The notes: generated from the letters alone by a model not told the origin. A DNA stretch of 64,000 nt from Rothia sp. (in: high G+C Gram-positive bacteria) (GCA_030524105.1 JAUNHE010000003.1:62001-126000); one strand, 5' to 3'. Numbered from the stretch's first letter, positions 53,492-63,371 are shown. Made by a program: numbers and translations.

Positions 53492-55624
53492 CTAGGACTG
53501 GGTCCCCAAAACGGAGCCAGTCGGATTTGTAAACTTACCGGTGTTATATTTTTTAGCCTGTCCCTTCATAAACTGCTGCCACTGGGCACCAGCGTAGGTA
53601 GCACCGTCCACATACTTGAGTGTTTTACCGTTAATCTCTAGATTGTTCAAAGAACGTGAACCGGCGTTGAGGTTACCTACCCAGGAGGCGGTAGAAAGGC
53701 CGCGGGTGTAACCAACTGTCCAGGTCTGGGTGGAGTTATCGGTGGTACCGGTTTTAGCTGCCGAAGCGTCCTCCAGGTCAATACCGCGTTGATAAGCAGA
53801 GCCACTAACCAGAACCTGTTTGAGTACGTAGCTAACCCCGTTGGCAACATTTTTATCTAAGACCTGCTCGCAGTTTGACTCAAAAGATTTAAGGGTCTCA
53901 CCCTTTCTGTCTTTGACCTCATTAATAGCCTGAGGAGTGCAGTACTTGCCTTCGGAGGCAAAAACGGCATAAGCGGAGGCCATGGTCAGCGGCGAGACCT
54001 CAAAGCTACCAATCAGAGAGGACAAGATGGTAGGGCTATAGGCCAGCTGATTACTACCGTCAGCCTTGTAAATGTGGAGTTTTTCAGCCATAGTCTGCAC
54101 ACCGCACAGATCCTCCTTGGCCGCCATGGAGTAGAGGAAGGAGTTGATGGAGTTCTTCATGCCGTAGGCAACGGTATCCCACTTTTGGAAGCCTTCTTCT
54201 GCGTTATTAAAGCTCCAGCCCTTGGGGTCATCTCGGTAAAAGTACTTACCGCCATCAAGGCAGCTGGCATTCCAGGCATGAGAGGTAGGGTAGTTGAGGG
54301 AGGTGCCGTCAATAACGGCATTAACCCCTTTCCCTTCTTTGATCCACTCAGCCAGCACTACCGGCTTAAAGGTTGAACCAGGCTGGAAGCCCGGGGTGCC
54401 GCCATCGGGAATGTCGACGTTGTAGTTAAACATGGAGGCCGAATGGTCATCTGATTCACCAAAATCGGAATTCTGGGCCATGGCAATGACCTTGCCGTTA
54501 GAGGGTTCTACAGAAACCAGCGAGGTGTTGATGTCATCGGGGTTATTGCTGCCCGGCTGGGTAGCTTCTACCGCCTTTTTAGCATCTTGCTGGGCAGAAA
54601 CACTCATGGTGGAAATAATGTCGTAGCCACCGCGGAAAAGGTTGGACTGCCTATCTTCTGGCGTAGCTCCAAAGGTGTCGTCCTGGTAGATTTTGGCGGT
54701 GACATAGTCACAAAAGAAGGCTGCGTCTGCCGCTGTCATGCAGCCGTTTTTGGTGTTATGGATGTCAAGATCCAGTTCAGAGGTAAAGGCCTCATTAAAT
54801 TCGTCTTCTGTGATCTTTCCGTCTCGATACATGGTGCCCAGTACAGTGTTACGCCGCTCCTTGGCAGACTCTGGGTTAACATCCGGGCGGTAGTAGTTGG
54901 GCGACTGTACCATGCCGGCTAGCAGGGCAGCTTGCTGAATGTTAAGGTCCTTGGCAGAGATGCCCCAGTAGTAGTTAGCGGCCGCTTCAACACCGTAATT
55001 TGATCCACCCAGGTTAACAATGTTGAGGTAGCCCTCAAGGATTTGGTCCTTAGATTTATTCTGTTCCATAGAGATAGAGAGCTTGATCTCTTTAATCTTG
55101 TCCAGATAACCCTTGTTGTCGCCCAGTGTGGTGGCTTCTTCGCCCGAGAACTCGGCCTGATCAATCAAGAGATTATTGACGTACTGCTGGGTAAGAGTGG
55201 AGGCTCCCTGGCGGTTATTGGGCCGCAAAATATTGTTGACAAGGGCGCGGGCCATGCCCAAGGGAGAGATGGCACCGTGCTGGTAGAACTCACGGTCTTC
55301 CACCGAGATGATGGCGTCCTGCATGTAAGGGGAAATATCGGCTAAAGCCACTTCCGTGCGGTTCTGGGAGTAAAAAGAAGCAAGTTCTGTGGTTCCATCT
55401 GAGGCAAAAATCGTTGACGGCTGGGAGAGGGGCCCGTCTTGCATATCGGCTGGCAAACCTTTAAACCAGTTAATGGAGGAAGTTGCGGCCAGGCCCACGC
55501 CAACCGTTGGCGGGATCAGAATACCGGCCGTAATAAACCCGGCAATAATACTGAGGGCGATGAACTGAATAAAATCGCCCGGGGTACGGTTTTTGCGAGC
55601 ATTTTTGGATGAAGCCATTCCCAT
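53492..55624 (-). CDS. Class A penicillin-binding protein (glycosyltransferase/transpeptidase)
   Basis: A 710-residue bifunctional peptidoglycan synthase anchored by one helix (about 22-48). Glycosyltransferase domain: ISVEDREFYQHGAISPLGMARAL, QGASTLTQQYVNNL, KIKEIKLSISME, YLNIVNLGG, GVEAAANYYWG. Transpeptidase domain: SxxK in PGSTFKPVV, SxN in KNSINSF and KTGTT. The disordered C-tail is short, with no PASTA domains. ATG at 55618 is an alternative start. Confidence 0.93.
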   Translation of the reverse strand: MGMASSKNARKNRTPGDFIQFIALSIIAGFITAGILIPPTVGVGLAATSSINWFKGLPADMQDGPLSQPSTIFASDGTTELASFYSQNRTEVALADISPYMQDAIISVEDREFYQHGAISPLGMARALVNNILRPNNRQGASTLTQQYVNNLLIDQAEFSGEEATTLGDNKGYLDKIKEIKLSISMEQNKSKDQILEGYLNIVNLGGSNYGVEAAANYYWGISAKDLNIQQAALLAGMVQSPNYYRPDVNPESAKERRNTVLGTMYRDGKITEDEFNEAFTSELDLDIHNTKNGCMTAADAAFFCDYVTAKIYQDDTFGATPEDRQSNLFRGGYDIISTMSVSAQQDAKKAVEATQPGSNNPDDINTSLVSVEPSNGKVIAMAQNSDFGESDDHSASMFNYNVDIPDGGTPGFQPGSTFKPVVLAEWIKEGKGVNAVIDGTSLNYPTSHAWNASCLDGGKYFYRDDPKGWSFNNAEEGFQKWDTVAYGMKNSINSFLYSMAAKEDLCGVQTMAEKLHIYKADGSNQLAYSPTILSSLIGSFEVSPLTMASAYAVFASEGKYCTPQAINEVKDRKGETLKSFESNCEQVLDKNVANGVSYVLKQVLVSGSAYQRGIDLEDASAAKTGTTDNSTQTWTVGYTRGLSTASWVGNLNAGSRSLNNLEINGKTLKYVDGATYAGAQWQQFMKGQAKKYNTGKFTNPTGSVLGTQS

Positions 55625-55854
55625 AGTCTACAAGTTTTGGCTGAAAACCGGGAAATATAGGGCCGGCTAGAGACCAGCATTTTGCAGGACAGGGCATATC
55701 TTTATCCCGAGGCTAGCTGTGGAGGACTTAAAGGAGCAGCCTAAGCTTTCTAGCGGGCCCAGAGCTAAGCTGAGGCTGTCATAAAGACCGCAGTAGCTTT
55801 CTTTATGGGCCTTTTGACTTTTCATTACCCGATGCAAAGGTTAGGCTTGGGGGT

Positions 55855-56055
55855 ATGGAAAAATGGGAATATGCCACCGTGCCCTTGATGATTCATGCGA
55901 CCAAGCAGATATTGGATAACTGGGGTGAAGACGGCTGGGAACTTGTGACAGTGCTACCCTCATCGGTGCCGGCTGGCGCAGCGCCCCAAGGTAATATGGT
56001 TGCTCCCACGGCCGGGAACCCGATTGCCTATTTTAAGCGTCCCAAGAGTCAGTAA
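55855..56055 (+). CDS. DUF4177 small protein
   Basis: A 66-residue protein with the DUF4177 pattern WEYATVPL...ILDNWGEDGWELVTVLP and an AYFKRP end. Commonly found in actinobacteria between penicillin-binding protein and RidA genes, as here. No biochemical role known. Confidence 0.85.
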   Translation: MEKWEYATVPLMIHATKQILDNWGEDGWELVTVLPSSVPAGAAPQGNMVAPTAGNPIAYFKRPKSQ

Positions 56056-56105
56056 GACGGGGCGCTCTTAGGGGATCAGAGCTAGCTATAAGGACCTTAA
56101 AGACC

Positions 56106-56594
56106 ATGAGTGAGAACAACTCACAGATTATACAAAAGCTTAAAGAGCTGGGTTACACACTACCGCAGGCACCCCAGCCTGTTGCTGCCTACGTACCTGC
56201 CGTCACCAGTGGAAACCACCTCTATACCTCCGGGCAGCTGCCCTTTGTTGCGGGTCAACTGCCTCAAACAGGTAAGGTGTCCGAGTCTGGGCTTGCCGGC
56301 TATGTCAGCCCCGAAGAAGCCTACCGGCATGCTGCCCAAGCCGCTCTTAACGGGCTGGCTGCTGCCCAACAGCTCCTAGGAAATCTGGATCGGATCAGCA
56401 AAGTTGTTAAGGTGGTAGGGTTTGTAGCCTCAGACCCAAGTTTTACCGGCCAGCCCGCCGTTATTAACGGGGCTTCTGAACTCTTGGGCCAGATTTTTGG
56501 CGAAGCCGGAATCCACGCGCGCTCCGCCCTGGGCGTTGCAGTGCTACCTTTAGATGCACCGGTTGAAGTTGAACTTATTCTTGAATATGACTAG
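56106..56594 (+). CDS. RidA-family protein
   Basis: A 162-residue protein of the YjgF/YER057c/UK114 family. GNHLYTSGQLPFVAG at the start of the fold, NGLAAAQQLLGNLDRISKVVKVVGFVAS in the middle and ARSALGVAVLPLDAPVEVELILEYD at the end with the conserved Arg. RidA deaminates reactive enamines; this longer actinobacterial branch is less studied. It overlaps the next gene by eight bases. Confidence 0.9.
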   Translation: MSENNSQIIQKLKELGYTLPQAPQPVAAYVPAVTSGNHLYTSGQLPFVAGQLPQTGKVSESGLAGYVSPEEAYRHAAQAALNGLAAAQQLLGNLDRISKVVKVVGFVASDPSFTGQPAVINGASELLGQIFGEAGIHARSALGVAVLPLDAPVEVELILEYD

Positions 56595-57552
56595 CCAGCA
56601 TCTTTACACCGGGGCTCTCAAAACAGTCAGGACCCGCCCCAAGTCGCCAGCCCAACAACGAACAGGGGCGGCTTCAACCAGGCTCTTTAAAGTGCCTGAG
56701 CAATATTTATCTGCCCTGCAAACCTGGCGGCAATCTGCCAGCGACTGCCAACCGCCCTGCCAGCTTAAAACGGCGGCCTCGGTTGTTTTTGTCCGCGACG
56801 GCAAGGATGGCCTGGAAACCATTATGACCTACCGTCCGGGCACCTCACCTTTGGGTACACTGGCCTTTCCCGGTGGGGTTTGTCAGCAGTCGGATAGGGC
56901 CGCTATCTGCTGGCACGGGCCATCAGCCAGTAAATGGGCCCAGGTTTTTAAGCAGGAGGACCAGACCCTTGCCCAGGCTGTGGTGGTGGCAGCCATTCGT
57001 GAGTCCTTTGAAGAAGTGGGCATGCTGCTAGCTGGCCGGGATGAGCTGAGCACCCTAGAGGTTTCTGCTGACGGCTGTGACCTCATGGCCGCCCGTCAGG
57101 CCCTAGCCCAGGGGGACAAAGAATTTGCTGACTACATTAGCAAACGTGGCCTTAAACTGAGGGCGGACCTCCTCAAACCCCTGAGTCGCTGGCAAACCCC
57201 GGATTACCGGCATAAACGCTACGATACCTACTACTTTGCCAGCGCTGTTCCCGTTGGTCAGGAGCCTAAGCTCCTTAAAGATAAGGGAGTGTGGGCCAGC
57301 TGGCTCAATGCCCGGGATCTCCTTGCCCAGCAGGACAGCACGGCCCTAGGGGACGCAGTGGGCCAGCCTAACACCGTGGGTAAAAAACTTCAGGAACTGC
57401 TGACTCCGGCTGTCCTTTGTACCTTGGAGAATCTAGCAGCAGCCTCCACATCGGTAGCCTTTCTCGCCCAAAAGCGGGACCTGCAGGTTAATAAGGCCAG
57501 CATTATTGAGCAGCAGGGCAGCTACTACCTGCAGTACACTCTGCCTGGCTAA
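56587..57552 (+). CDS. NUDIX hydrolase
   Basis: A 321-residue protein from the ATG at 56587, overlapping the RidA stop. The NUDIX core is TLAFPGGV...REsfEEVGMLLAG: Gly pair near residue 95 and REsFEEVG near 138-145, separated by an unusually long insert of about 40 residues (including SDRAAICWHGPSAS). The C-terminal half (RWQTPDYRHKRYDTYYF, VWASWLNARDLL) matches actinobacterial NUDIX proteins linked to RidA genes. Substrate unknown. Confidence 0.82.
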   Translation: MTSQHLYTGALKTVRTRPKSPAQQRTGAASTRLFKVPEQYLSALQTWRQSASDCQPPCQLKTAASVVFVRDGKDGLETIMTYRPGTSPLGTLAFPGGVCQQSDRAAICWHGPSASKWAQVFKQEDQTLAQAVVVAAIRESFEEVGMLLAGRDELSTLEVSADGCDLMAARQALAQGDKEFADYISKRGLKLRADLLKPLSRWQTPDYRHKRYDTYYFASAVPVGQEPKLLKDKGVWASWLNARDLLAQQDSTALGDAVGQPNTVGKKLQELLTPAVLCTLENLAAASTSVAFLAQKRDLQVNKASIIEQQGSYYLQYTLPG

Positions 57553-57577
57553 AGCCTAAGTTGGCTCATAAAAAGTT

Positions 57578-57617
57578 TTGTCCCTTGGCCAAGTGGCTAT
57601 GCCTGGCCAAGGGACAA
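57578..57617. terminator. Bidirectional terminator between NUDIX and crp genes
   Basis: A perfect 14-bp stem, TTGTCCCTTGGCCA (57578-57591) with TGGCCAAGGGACAA (57604-57617), around a 12-base loop. It lies between two convergent genes and has T/A flanks on both sides. Confidence 0.87.
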
Positions 57618-57639
57618 GTAAAACAAAGAGCAGGAAGAT

Positions 57640-58317
57640 CTAGCGGGAACGGTTACGCAGCCGCTGCAGATCCAAGATAACAACGGCCCTGGCTTCAAGA
57701 CGAATCCAGCCGCGGGAGACAAATTCTGCCAGTGCTTTATTGACAGTTTCACGAGAGGCCCCTACTAGCTGGGCTAGTTCTTCTTGGGTCAGCTCGTGTG
57801 CTACCAGCACGCCGTCAGTTGCCGGGCGGCCAAAACGATCAGCCAAATCAAGCAGGGCCTTGGCAACGCGGCCGGGAACATCGGAGAAAACAAGGTCTGC
57901 TAGGTTTTCGTTAGTGCGTCGCAGGCGGCGGGCAAGGGCCTGCAAGACCTGGGCTGAAATCTGCGGTGACTTTTCCATAGCCTTGCGCAGTGACTCATGC
58001 TTAACGCCGGCAAGCCGCGTTTCCGAGACAGCGGTGGCGCTGGTGGAACGCGGTGAGGGATCAAAAAGGGCCATCTCACCAAAAATTTCACCGGGGCCCA
58101 TGATGGCAACCAGGTTTTCGCGGCCGTCAGTGGCGGTGCGCCCCAGCTTAATCTTGCCGGAAATAATGAAATAGAGTTGGTCGCCAGGATCACCCTCGTA
58201 GAAGAGGGTTGCCCCGCGGGATAAATCTACCTCGGTGATGTCTTCGGTCAAAGCCGCAAAAGCCTGATCATCCAGTGAGGCAAAAAGAGGTGCGCGACGC
58301 AGGACTTCGATATCCAT
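57640..58317 (-). CDS. crp: Crp/Fnr-family regulator (GlxR-like)
   Basis: A 225-residue cAMP-receptor-type regulator. From the ATG at 58317 (GGAGCATC upstream) it starts MDIEVLRRAPLFASLDD, as in GlxR. Cyclic nucleotide-binding domain with YEGDPGDQLYFIISGKIKLGR and the phosphate-binding cassette GEIFGEMALFDPSPRSTSATA; C-terminal winged helix with LTQEELAQLVGASRETVNKAL. The frame extends 32 codons upstream without similarity. Probable global carbon regulator; its targets could include acs, sucCD and the lactate locus in this window, but no sites were proven. Confidence 0.92.
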   Translation of the reverse strand: MDIEVLRRAPLFASLDDQAFAALTEDITEVDLSRGATLFYEGDPGDQLYFIISGKIKLGRTATDGRENLVAIMGPGEIFGEMALFDPSPRSTSATAVSETRLAGVKHESLRKAMEKSPQISAQVLQALARRLRRTNENLADLVFSDVPGRVAKALLDLADRFGRPATDGVLVAHELTQEELAQLVGASRETVNKALAEFVSRGWIRLEARAVVILDLQRLRNRSR

Positions 58318-58630
58318 GATGCTCCATTCTAAAAATCTGGTGGTCTTGTGCCACCGCCGCCACAGAGCAGAGATTCCCAGGCTAGCCGCCAGTCTCCCAA
58401 AGCCACGTAGCAAACGTGTGACATAATCAACTAGTAACGAGAGTACCGTAATTTGTGTCCAAGTACATCCTTTAAAACCTTAGTGGCACATATCAATCGC
58501 TTATTTTTGTGATTTATCGGGGGCAAACGGTCAAAAATCGTATTAATATCTATGACTCCGCCCGGTTTACGTGCAGCTGACCTTATAGTTACAATTACTT
58601 CATCGAGCAGATCTGGAGAAACGCCTACCC

Positions 58631-59794
58631 ATGCTAGACATCATTATGATCGTGGTCCTTGTGATCTACTTTTTCTCCGGGCTCAGCAAAGGATTTTTTG
58701 TCTCCTTGGGAACCCTGGGTGGGTTTCTTCTGGGTGCCCTAGCCGCTTTCTACGTCACCCCCTGGGTTATTTCACAGGTCTCGGCCAGCTGGCATCTTAT
58801 GGCTGCCATCATGTCCATTCTTGGCTGCATTATTGTGGGCCAGTGGCTAGGTTTTCTCCTAGGACGCTCCATCCGCCGGTTCTCGGATGCAACTCCCTTA
58901 CGGGGGTTAGAGCGGGCAGCCGGTGGTCTGCTTAATCTGCTGGTCTGCTCCTTTGTCATGGTTATTATTGTGCTAACCGTCAGGCCCCTAGCTATTCCAC
59001 AAATTTCCACGGCCCTAGCAGATTCTAAGGTTGTAGCCGCCCTGCTCACCCTCACACCCGAGTCTCTTCAAGGGCAGATTAGCGATATCCGCTCTCAAGT
59101 GATCAGCTCCGGCGCTATACCGGAAGTGACCGATCTTCTCTACCCTTCTCAAGACGCCCCGCAAGAACTTCTGACTAATCCCAACCTGGTTGAAGCTAGC
59201 GATTCTGTTGTGCAAATTTTAGGGGCCGCCCAAAAGTGCAACTATACCTCCGAAGGCAGTGGTTTTGTGGCTGCCCAAGGCTACGTGGTAACCAACGCCC
59301 ACGTGCTGGCTGGAGTAACCCAGCCGGTTATTCAAAGTCGTAATGCCAGCACGGCAACCGGCACCGTTGTTTACTACGACACCGCCCAAGATTTAGCTAT
59401 TATCCGGGCACCAGAGCTCCAGCTAGCCCCCCTAGAAGTTGGCCAGGACGTACCGGCAGGAACAACAGTATCCTTTATGGGTTATCCGCAGGGAGGCCCT
59501 TTTCAGAACCGTACTGCCCTAGTGCAGGGCATGGGCTACACCCAAACCATTGACGCCACTAGCGGCCAGGCTAACCCTTCCCGGCTGGTCTACCAGTTAG
59601 CGGCGGATGTAGAACAGGGAAACTCTGGGGGACCGGTGCTCAATGAAGCCGGCCAGGTGGTTGGAGTGATCTTTGCCAAGGCCACTCAGGGCCAGACCGG
59701 CTATGCCATACCGGCTGAAGCGCTTAAGCTGGCCCTTAACGGCGTAGAAACCTACCGGGACCAGGTTTATACCGGTTCCTGCAGCCGCCAGTAG
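58631..59794 (+). CDS. MarP-like membrane serine protease (CvpA + trypsin-like domains)
   Basis: A 387-residue protein with an N-terminal CvpA-like four-helix membrane domain (1-125) and a periplasm-facing chymotrypsin-like protease. Catalytic triad: His in VTNAHVLAG (about 223), Asp in YDTAQDLAI (about 255) and Ser in GNSGGPVLN (about 332). In Mycobacterium tuberculosis MarP defends against acid and oxidative stress. It is divergent from crp. Confidence 0.92.
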   Translation: MLDIIMIVVLVIYFFSGLSKGFFVSLGTLGGFLLGALAAFYVTPWVISQVSASWHLMAAIMSILGCIIVGQWLGFLLGRSIRRFSDATPLRGLERAAGGLLNLLVCSFVMVIIVLTVRPLAIPQISTALADSKVVAALLTLTPESLQGQISDIRSQVISSGAIPEVTDLLYPSQDAPQELLTNPNLVEASDSVVQILGAAQKCNYTSEGSGFVAAQGYVVTNAHVLAGVTQPVIQSRNASTATGTVVYYDTAQDLAIIRAPELQLAPLEVGQDVPAGTTVSFMGYPQGGPFQNRTALVQGMGYTQTIDATSGQANPSRLVYQLAADVEQGNSGGPVLNEAGQVVGVIFAKATQGQTGYAIPAEALKLALNGVETYRDQVYTGSCSRQ

Positions 59795-59815
59795 GCCCAG
59801 CCCAGCCCCGGCCGA

Positions 59816-60274
59816 CTAAGGAAGTGACCGGCTTTTATTCCCTAAAGCCTGGGCTACAAAGTCAAGAGCTAAGAGGTAGCCGTAGGCCCCTGCCCCAGCA
59901 ATAACAGCCGTAGCCTGAGCAGAAACATAGGAAACCTGCCTAAAAGATTCCCTGCGATGAATATTTGAGAGGTGCACCTCAACCACCGGTATTTTCAGGG
60001 TTTCTAGCGCATCATAGAGGGCAATGGAGGTGTGGCCGTAGGCTGCTGGATTAATGATAACGGCTGCAGCCTGGCCGGCGGCCCGGTGCAGTTCTTCAAC
60101 CAGCTCTCCCTCATGATTAGACTGCATAAAATCAAGATCAAAACCAAGTTCTGCCGCCCGATTCAGGCAGGATTTCTTAATCTGCTCCAAACTGGTGCTG
60201 CCGTAGAGTTCTGGTTTGCGCTGGCCCAGTAGGTTGAGGTTAGGTCCGTTAATAATAGAAATGCGCTCAGTCAT
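59816..60274 (-). CDS. aroQ: 3-dehydroquinate dehydratase, type II
   Basis: Third step of the shikimate pathway. The 152-residue enzyme has NGPNLNLLGQRKPELYG with catalytic Tyr24, QSNHEGELVE, INPAAYGHTSIALYDAL (His81) and VEVHLSNIHRRESFR (His101, Arg108). Stand-alone; no other aro gene is in the window. Confidence 0.95.
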   Translation of the reverse strand: MTERISIINGPNLNLLGQRKPELYGSTSLEQIKKSCLNRAAELGFDLDFMQSNHEGELVEELHRAAGQAAAVIINPAAYGHTSIALYDALETLKIPVVEVHLSNIHRRESFRQVSYVSAQATAVIAGAGAYGYLLALDFVAQALGNKSRSLP

Positions 60275-60335
60275 ATGCTCAGTCTAGCCGGCCAGGGCTT
60301 GCGGCCGTCAGCAGGACAAACCTTGAGCTGCCCAA

Positions 60336-60387
60336 AAGAAAAAACGGTGCCGGCTTACCCACAGCAAAGGCTGGATAAACCGGCACC
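60336..60387 (-). terminator. Terminator of acs
   Basis: GGTGCCGG (60346-60353) pairs with CCGGCACC (60380-60387), with inner pairing; on the minus strand it is followed by GTTTTTTCTTTT. It lies just after the acs stop. Confidence 0.88.
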
Positions 60388-60406
60388 AAAAGCTAACTAT
60401 TGATTT

Positions 60407-62341
60407 TTAAGCCTGGTAGCTCTCTACAATAGCCTCCATCACGGTTGAATCGGCCAGAGTAGTTACGTCACCAACCGGCCGGTTTTCGGCAACGTCCTTA
60501 AGCAGGCGGCGCATAATCTTGCCAGAACGAGTCTTGGGCAGTTCCGGTACGATGAGCACCCGTTTGGGCTTGGCGATAGGGGAGATCTCAACACCAACAT
60601 GGCCCCGGATCTCTTCTGCCAGTTGCTGCTGATCCCGGTCTTGGCTCAGGGCAGCATCGGAAAGAATGACAAAGGCCATCACGGCCTGGCCGGTCGTTTC
60701 ATCGCTGGCACCTACCACTGCGGCTTCTGCTACAGCGGGATGGGAAACGAGCGCAGACTCAATCTCGGGAGTGGAGAGGCGGTGGCCTGAGACGTTCATA
60801 ACATCATCAACCCGACCCAGGACCCAAATATCGCCGTCTGCATCCTGCCGGGCTCCGTCGCCGGCAAAATACTTATCAGCAAAACGAGACCAATAGGTAT
60901 CAATAAAGCGCTGATCGTCACCCCAAATAGTGCGCAGCATGGAAGGCCAGGGCTCAGTGATAGCCAGCAGCCCTGCTTGTTCTAGGCCTAGGGGCTGGCC
61001 GAAGTCATCAACAACCTGGGCAGTGATACCGGGCAGAGGCTGCTGGGCCGAACCCGGCTTTGTGGCGGTGACTCCGGGTAAGGGGGCAATCATGATAGCC
61101 CCGGTCTCGGTCTGCCACCAGGTATCAACAATGGGGCAGTTACCCCCGCCAATAACCCGGTGGAACCAGAGCCAGGCCTCGGGATTGATGGCTTCACCAA
61201 CCGTTCCTAAGAGGCGCAGACTGCTGAGGTCGTAGCCGGCAGGAATATCCTCGCCCCACTTCATCATGGTTCTGATTGCTGTTGGAGAGGTGTACATAAT
61301 GCTGACACCGTACTTTTGAACAATCTCCCAGAAGCGGCCCCGGTGAGGAGAATCCGGTGTTCCCTCATAGATAACCTGGGTAGCTCCATTAATCAAAGGA
61401 CCGTAGGTGACGTAGGAGTGACCCGTTACCCAGCCAACATCTGCGGTGCACCAGTAGACATCCGTCTGGGCCTTAAGGTCAAAGACATTTTTGTGGGTAA
61501 AGGCTGCCTGAGTAAGGTAGCCACCGGTGGTGTGCAGAATACCCTTGGGCTTGCCGGTTGTGCCCGAAGTGTAGAGAATAAAGAGCGGATCTTCGGCATC
61601 ATGGGCAGGGGCAGTATGCTCTGTTGAGGCCGACTCCAGGACTTCATGCCACCACAGGTCCCTGCCTTCGGTCCAGTCCACCTGCTCCTGGTTACGGCGG
61701 ACAACCAGCACGTGCTCGATGCTGGGGGCGCCGGAGGAAAGGGCACGGTCGACAGCGGGCTTAAGCATGGAGGGCTTACCGCGGCGGAAGGAACCATCGG
61801 CGGTAATAACCAGTTTTGCCTGACCGTCCTCAATACGCGAGCGCAAGGCGTCGGCGGAGAAGCCGCCAAAGACAACCGAATGGATGGCACCGATACGGGC
61901 ACAGGCCAGCATGGAGATAAGGGCTTCGGGGATCATGGGAAGATAGATAGCCACCCTGTCGCCTTTAGTGATACCTAGGTTTTCAAGAGCATTAGCGGCC
62001 TGGCAAACCCGGTCTTTAAGCTCTGCATAGGTATATTGCAGGCTGTCTCCCGGCTCTCCTTCAAAGAGGATGGCTACCCGCTGGCCAAGCCCGGCTTCAA
62101 CGTGACGGTCTAGGGCGTTATAGCAGGCGTTGAGCTGGCCATCAGCAAACCAACGGGCAAAAGGTGGGTTGGACCAGTCGAGGGTCTGAGTAAAGTCCTT
62201 ATGCCAGGTGAGTAGCTCTTTGGCTTGGTTGGCCCAGAACTGGGGGCCCTGTTCCTTGGCTAGATCGTAGAGGCTTGCTTGTGCATTGGCTTGAGCAGCA
62301 AAATCTGCTGACGGGGCAAAAGTTTGCTGGGTATCGGACAT
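60407..62341 (-). CDS. acs: Acetyl-CoA synthetase
   Basis: Activates acetate to acetyl-CoA through acetyl-AMP. A 644-residue ANL-superfamily enzyme from the ATG at 62341 (AAAGGG upstream). Motifs: YTSGTTGKPKGILHTTGGYL, DVYWCTADVGWVTGHSYVTYGPL, DTWWQTETGAIMI, and the C-terminal domain with VDDVMNVSGHRLSTPEIE and PKTRSGKIMRRLL, whose Lys is the site of regulatory acetylation in this family. An in-frame GTG at 62350 lies too close to the ribosome binding site. Confidence 0.96.
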   Translation of the reverse strand: MSDTQQTFAPSADFAAQANAQASLYDLAKEQGPQFWANQAKELLTWHKDFTQTLDWSNPPFARWFADGQLNACYNALDRHVEAGLGQRVAILFEGEPGDSLQYTYAELKDRVCQAANALENLGITKGDRVAIYLPMIPEALISMLACARIGAIHSVVFGGFSADALRSRIEDGQAKLVITADGSFRRGKPSMLKPAVDRALSSGAPSIEHVLVVRRNQEQVDWTEGRDLWWHEVLESASTEHTAPAHDAEDPLFILYTSGTTGKPKGILHTTGGYLTQAAFTHKNVFDLKAQTDVYWCTADVGWVTGHSYVTYGPLINGATQVIYEGTPDSPHRGRFWEIVQKYGVSIMYTSPTAIRTMMKWGEDIPAGYDLSSLRLLGTVGEAINPEAWLWFHRVIGGGNCPIVDTWWQTETGAIMIAPLPGVTATKPGSAQQPLPGITAQVVDDFGQPLGLEQAGLLAITEPWPSMLRTIWGDDQRFIDTYWSRFADKYFAGDGARQDADGDIWVLGRVDDVMNVSGHRLSTPEIESALVSHPAVAEAAVVGASDETTGQAVMAFVILSDAALSQDRDQQQLAEEIRGHVGVEISPIAKPKRVLIVPELPKTRSGKIMRRLLKDVAENRPVGDVTTLADSTVMEAIVESYQA

Positions 62342-62498
62342 ACTCGTCACCCTTTCTTGGTGCCTGGACGCGGCGATGTGATAGTCGCCATAATAATGAG
62401 GTTGTTAAAACCCTAAATGAATTTGCCGGTATCTGTCACATCGTGGCCAGCAAGACACGAAAAATTAAGCAAAACAATCAGCAGGTAGGCTTAGAAGA

Positions 62499-63371
62499 GT
62501 GAGCACAGTAGAAGAGTCAGATAGCCTGCCAGATAAATTGGCCCGTCTAGGGGCTGTGCCCCCGGCGCAGGCTCAGGCGGCGGCCCAAAAGGGCAGGCAA
62601 ACGGCCTTAGCTGACCAAGAGCGGGCCAGAAAAATATTGCGTTTACTAGGTAAAACCTATCCTTATGCGGTGGCTGAGCTGGATTTTGCTAGCCCCTATC
62701 AGCTTCTGGTTGCTACCGTCTTATCTGCTCAAACCACGGACGTTCGGGTTAATTCGGTAACTCCTACCCTCTTTGCCGCCTACCCAGAACCTCAGGATCT
62801 AGCTCAAGCTCAACCGCAGGAACTTGAAAAAATTATTAAACCTCTGGGCTTTTACCGTACAAAAACACGCAATATTATTCAGCTTGCCCAAGAACTCCTC
62901 ATTCGCCACGATGGCCTTGTCCCTAGCAGCCTGGCAGAGTTAACCGCCCTGTCCGGGGTAGGGAGAAAAACAGCTTTTGTGGTGCTGGGTAATGCCTTTG
63001 ATCAGCCGGGTATTACCGTCGATACTCACGTCAAAAGGTTAGCTCTTCGCCTGCAATGGACGACATCTAAGGATCCGGTTAAGATAGAAAGGGACCTTGA
63101 GCAGCTTTTTTTGCCCAAGGATTGGACCCTTCTTTCTCACCGGCTGATCTATCATGGCCGCCGGATCTGCCATGCCCGCAAGCCTGCCTGCGGCGCCTGT
63201 CCTATAGCCGATCTCTGTCCTAGCTACGGCAGTGGGGAAACAGAGCCGGACAAGGCTGAAAAACTGCTTAAATATGAGTTAGCTCCTGGCCGTGAAGACC
63301 TGCACAAGCGGCTTTTACAGGGAGCGAGCCGGGCTCAACTCCGTCAGGAGGGCTGGAACCTTGGAGCTTAA
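62499..63371 (+). CDS. nth: Endonuclease III (DNA glycosylase/AP lyase)
   Basis: Removes oxidised pyrimidines in base excision repair. 290 residues with GTG start and an N-terminal extension of about 45 residues before the core. Helix-hairpin-helix LSGVGRKTAFVVL with catalytic Lys157, VDTHVKR with Asp175, and a [4Fe-4S] cluster from Cys224, Cys231, Cys234 and Cys240 in the C-x6-C-x2-C-x5-C spacing. Followed at once by a NUDIX gene, the usual actinobacterial order. Confidence 0.95.
   Translation: MSTVEESDSLPDKLARLGAVPPAQAQAAAQKGRQTALADQERARKILRLLGKTYPYAVAELDFASPYQLLVATVLSAQTTDVRVNSVTPTLFAAYPEPQDLAQAQPQELEKIIKPLGFYRTKTRNIIQLAQELLIRHDGLVPSSLAELTALSGVGRKTAFVVLGNAFDQPGITVDTHVKRLALRLQWTTSKDPVKIERDLEQLFLPKDWTLLSHRLIYHGRRICHARKPACGACPIADLCPSYGSGETEPDKAEKLLKYELAPGREDLHKRLLQGASRAQLRQEGWNLGA

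Noticed and set aside
58414-58630. A Crp/GlxR site between crp and the marP-like gene
   Set aside because: TGTGTCCAAGTACA and TGTGACATAATCA each resemble half of the consensus, but neither is a convincing full palindrome.
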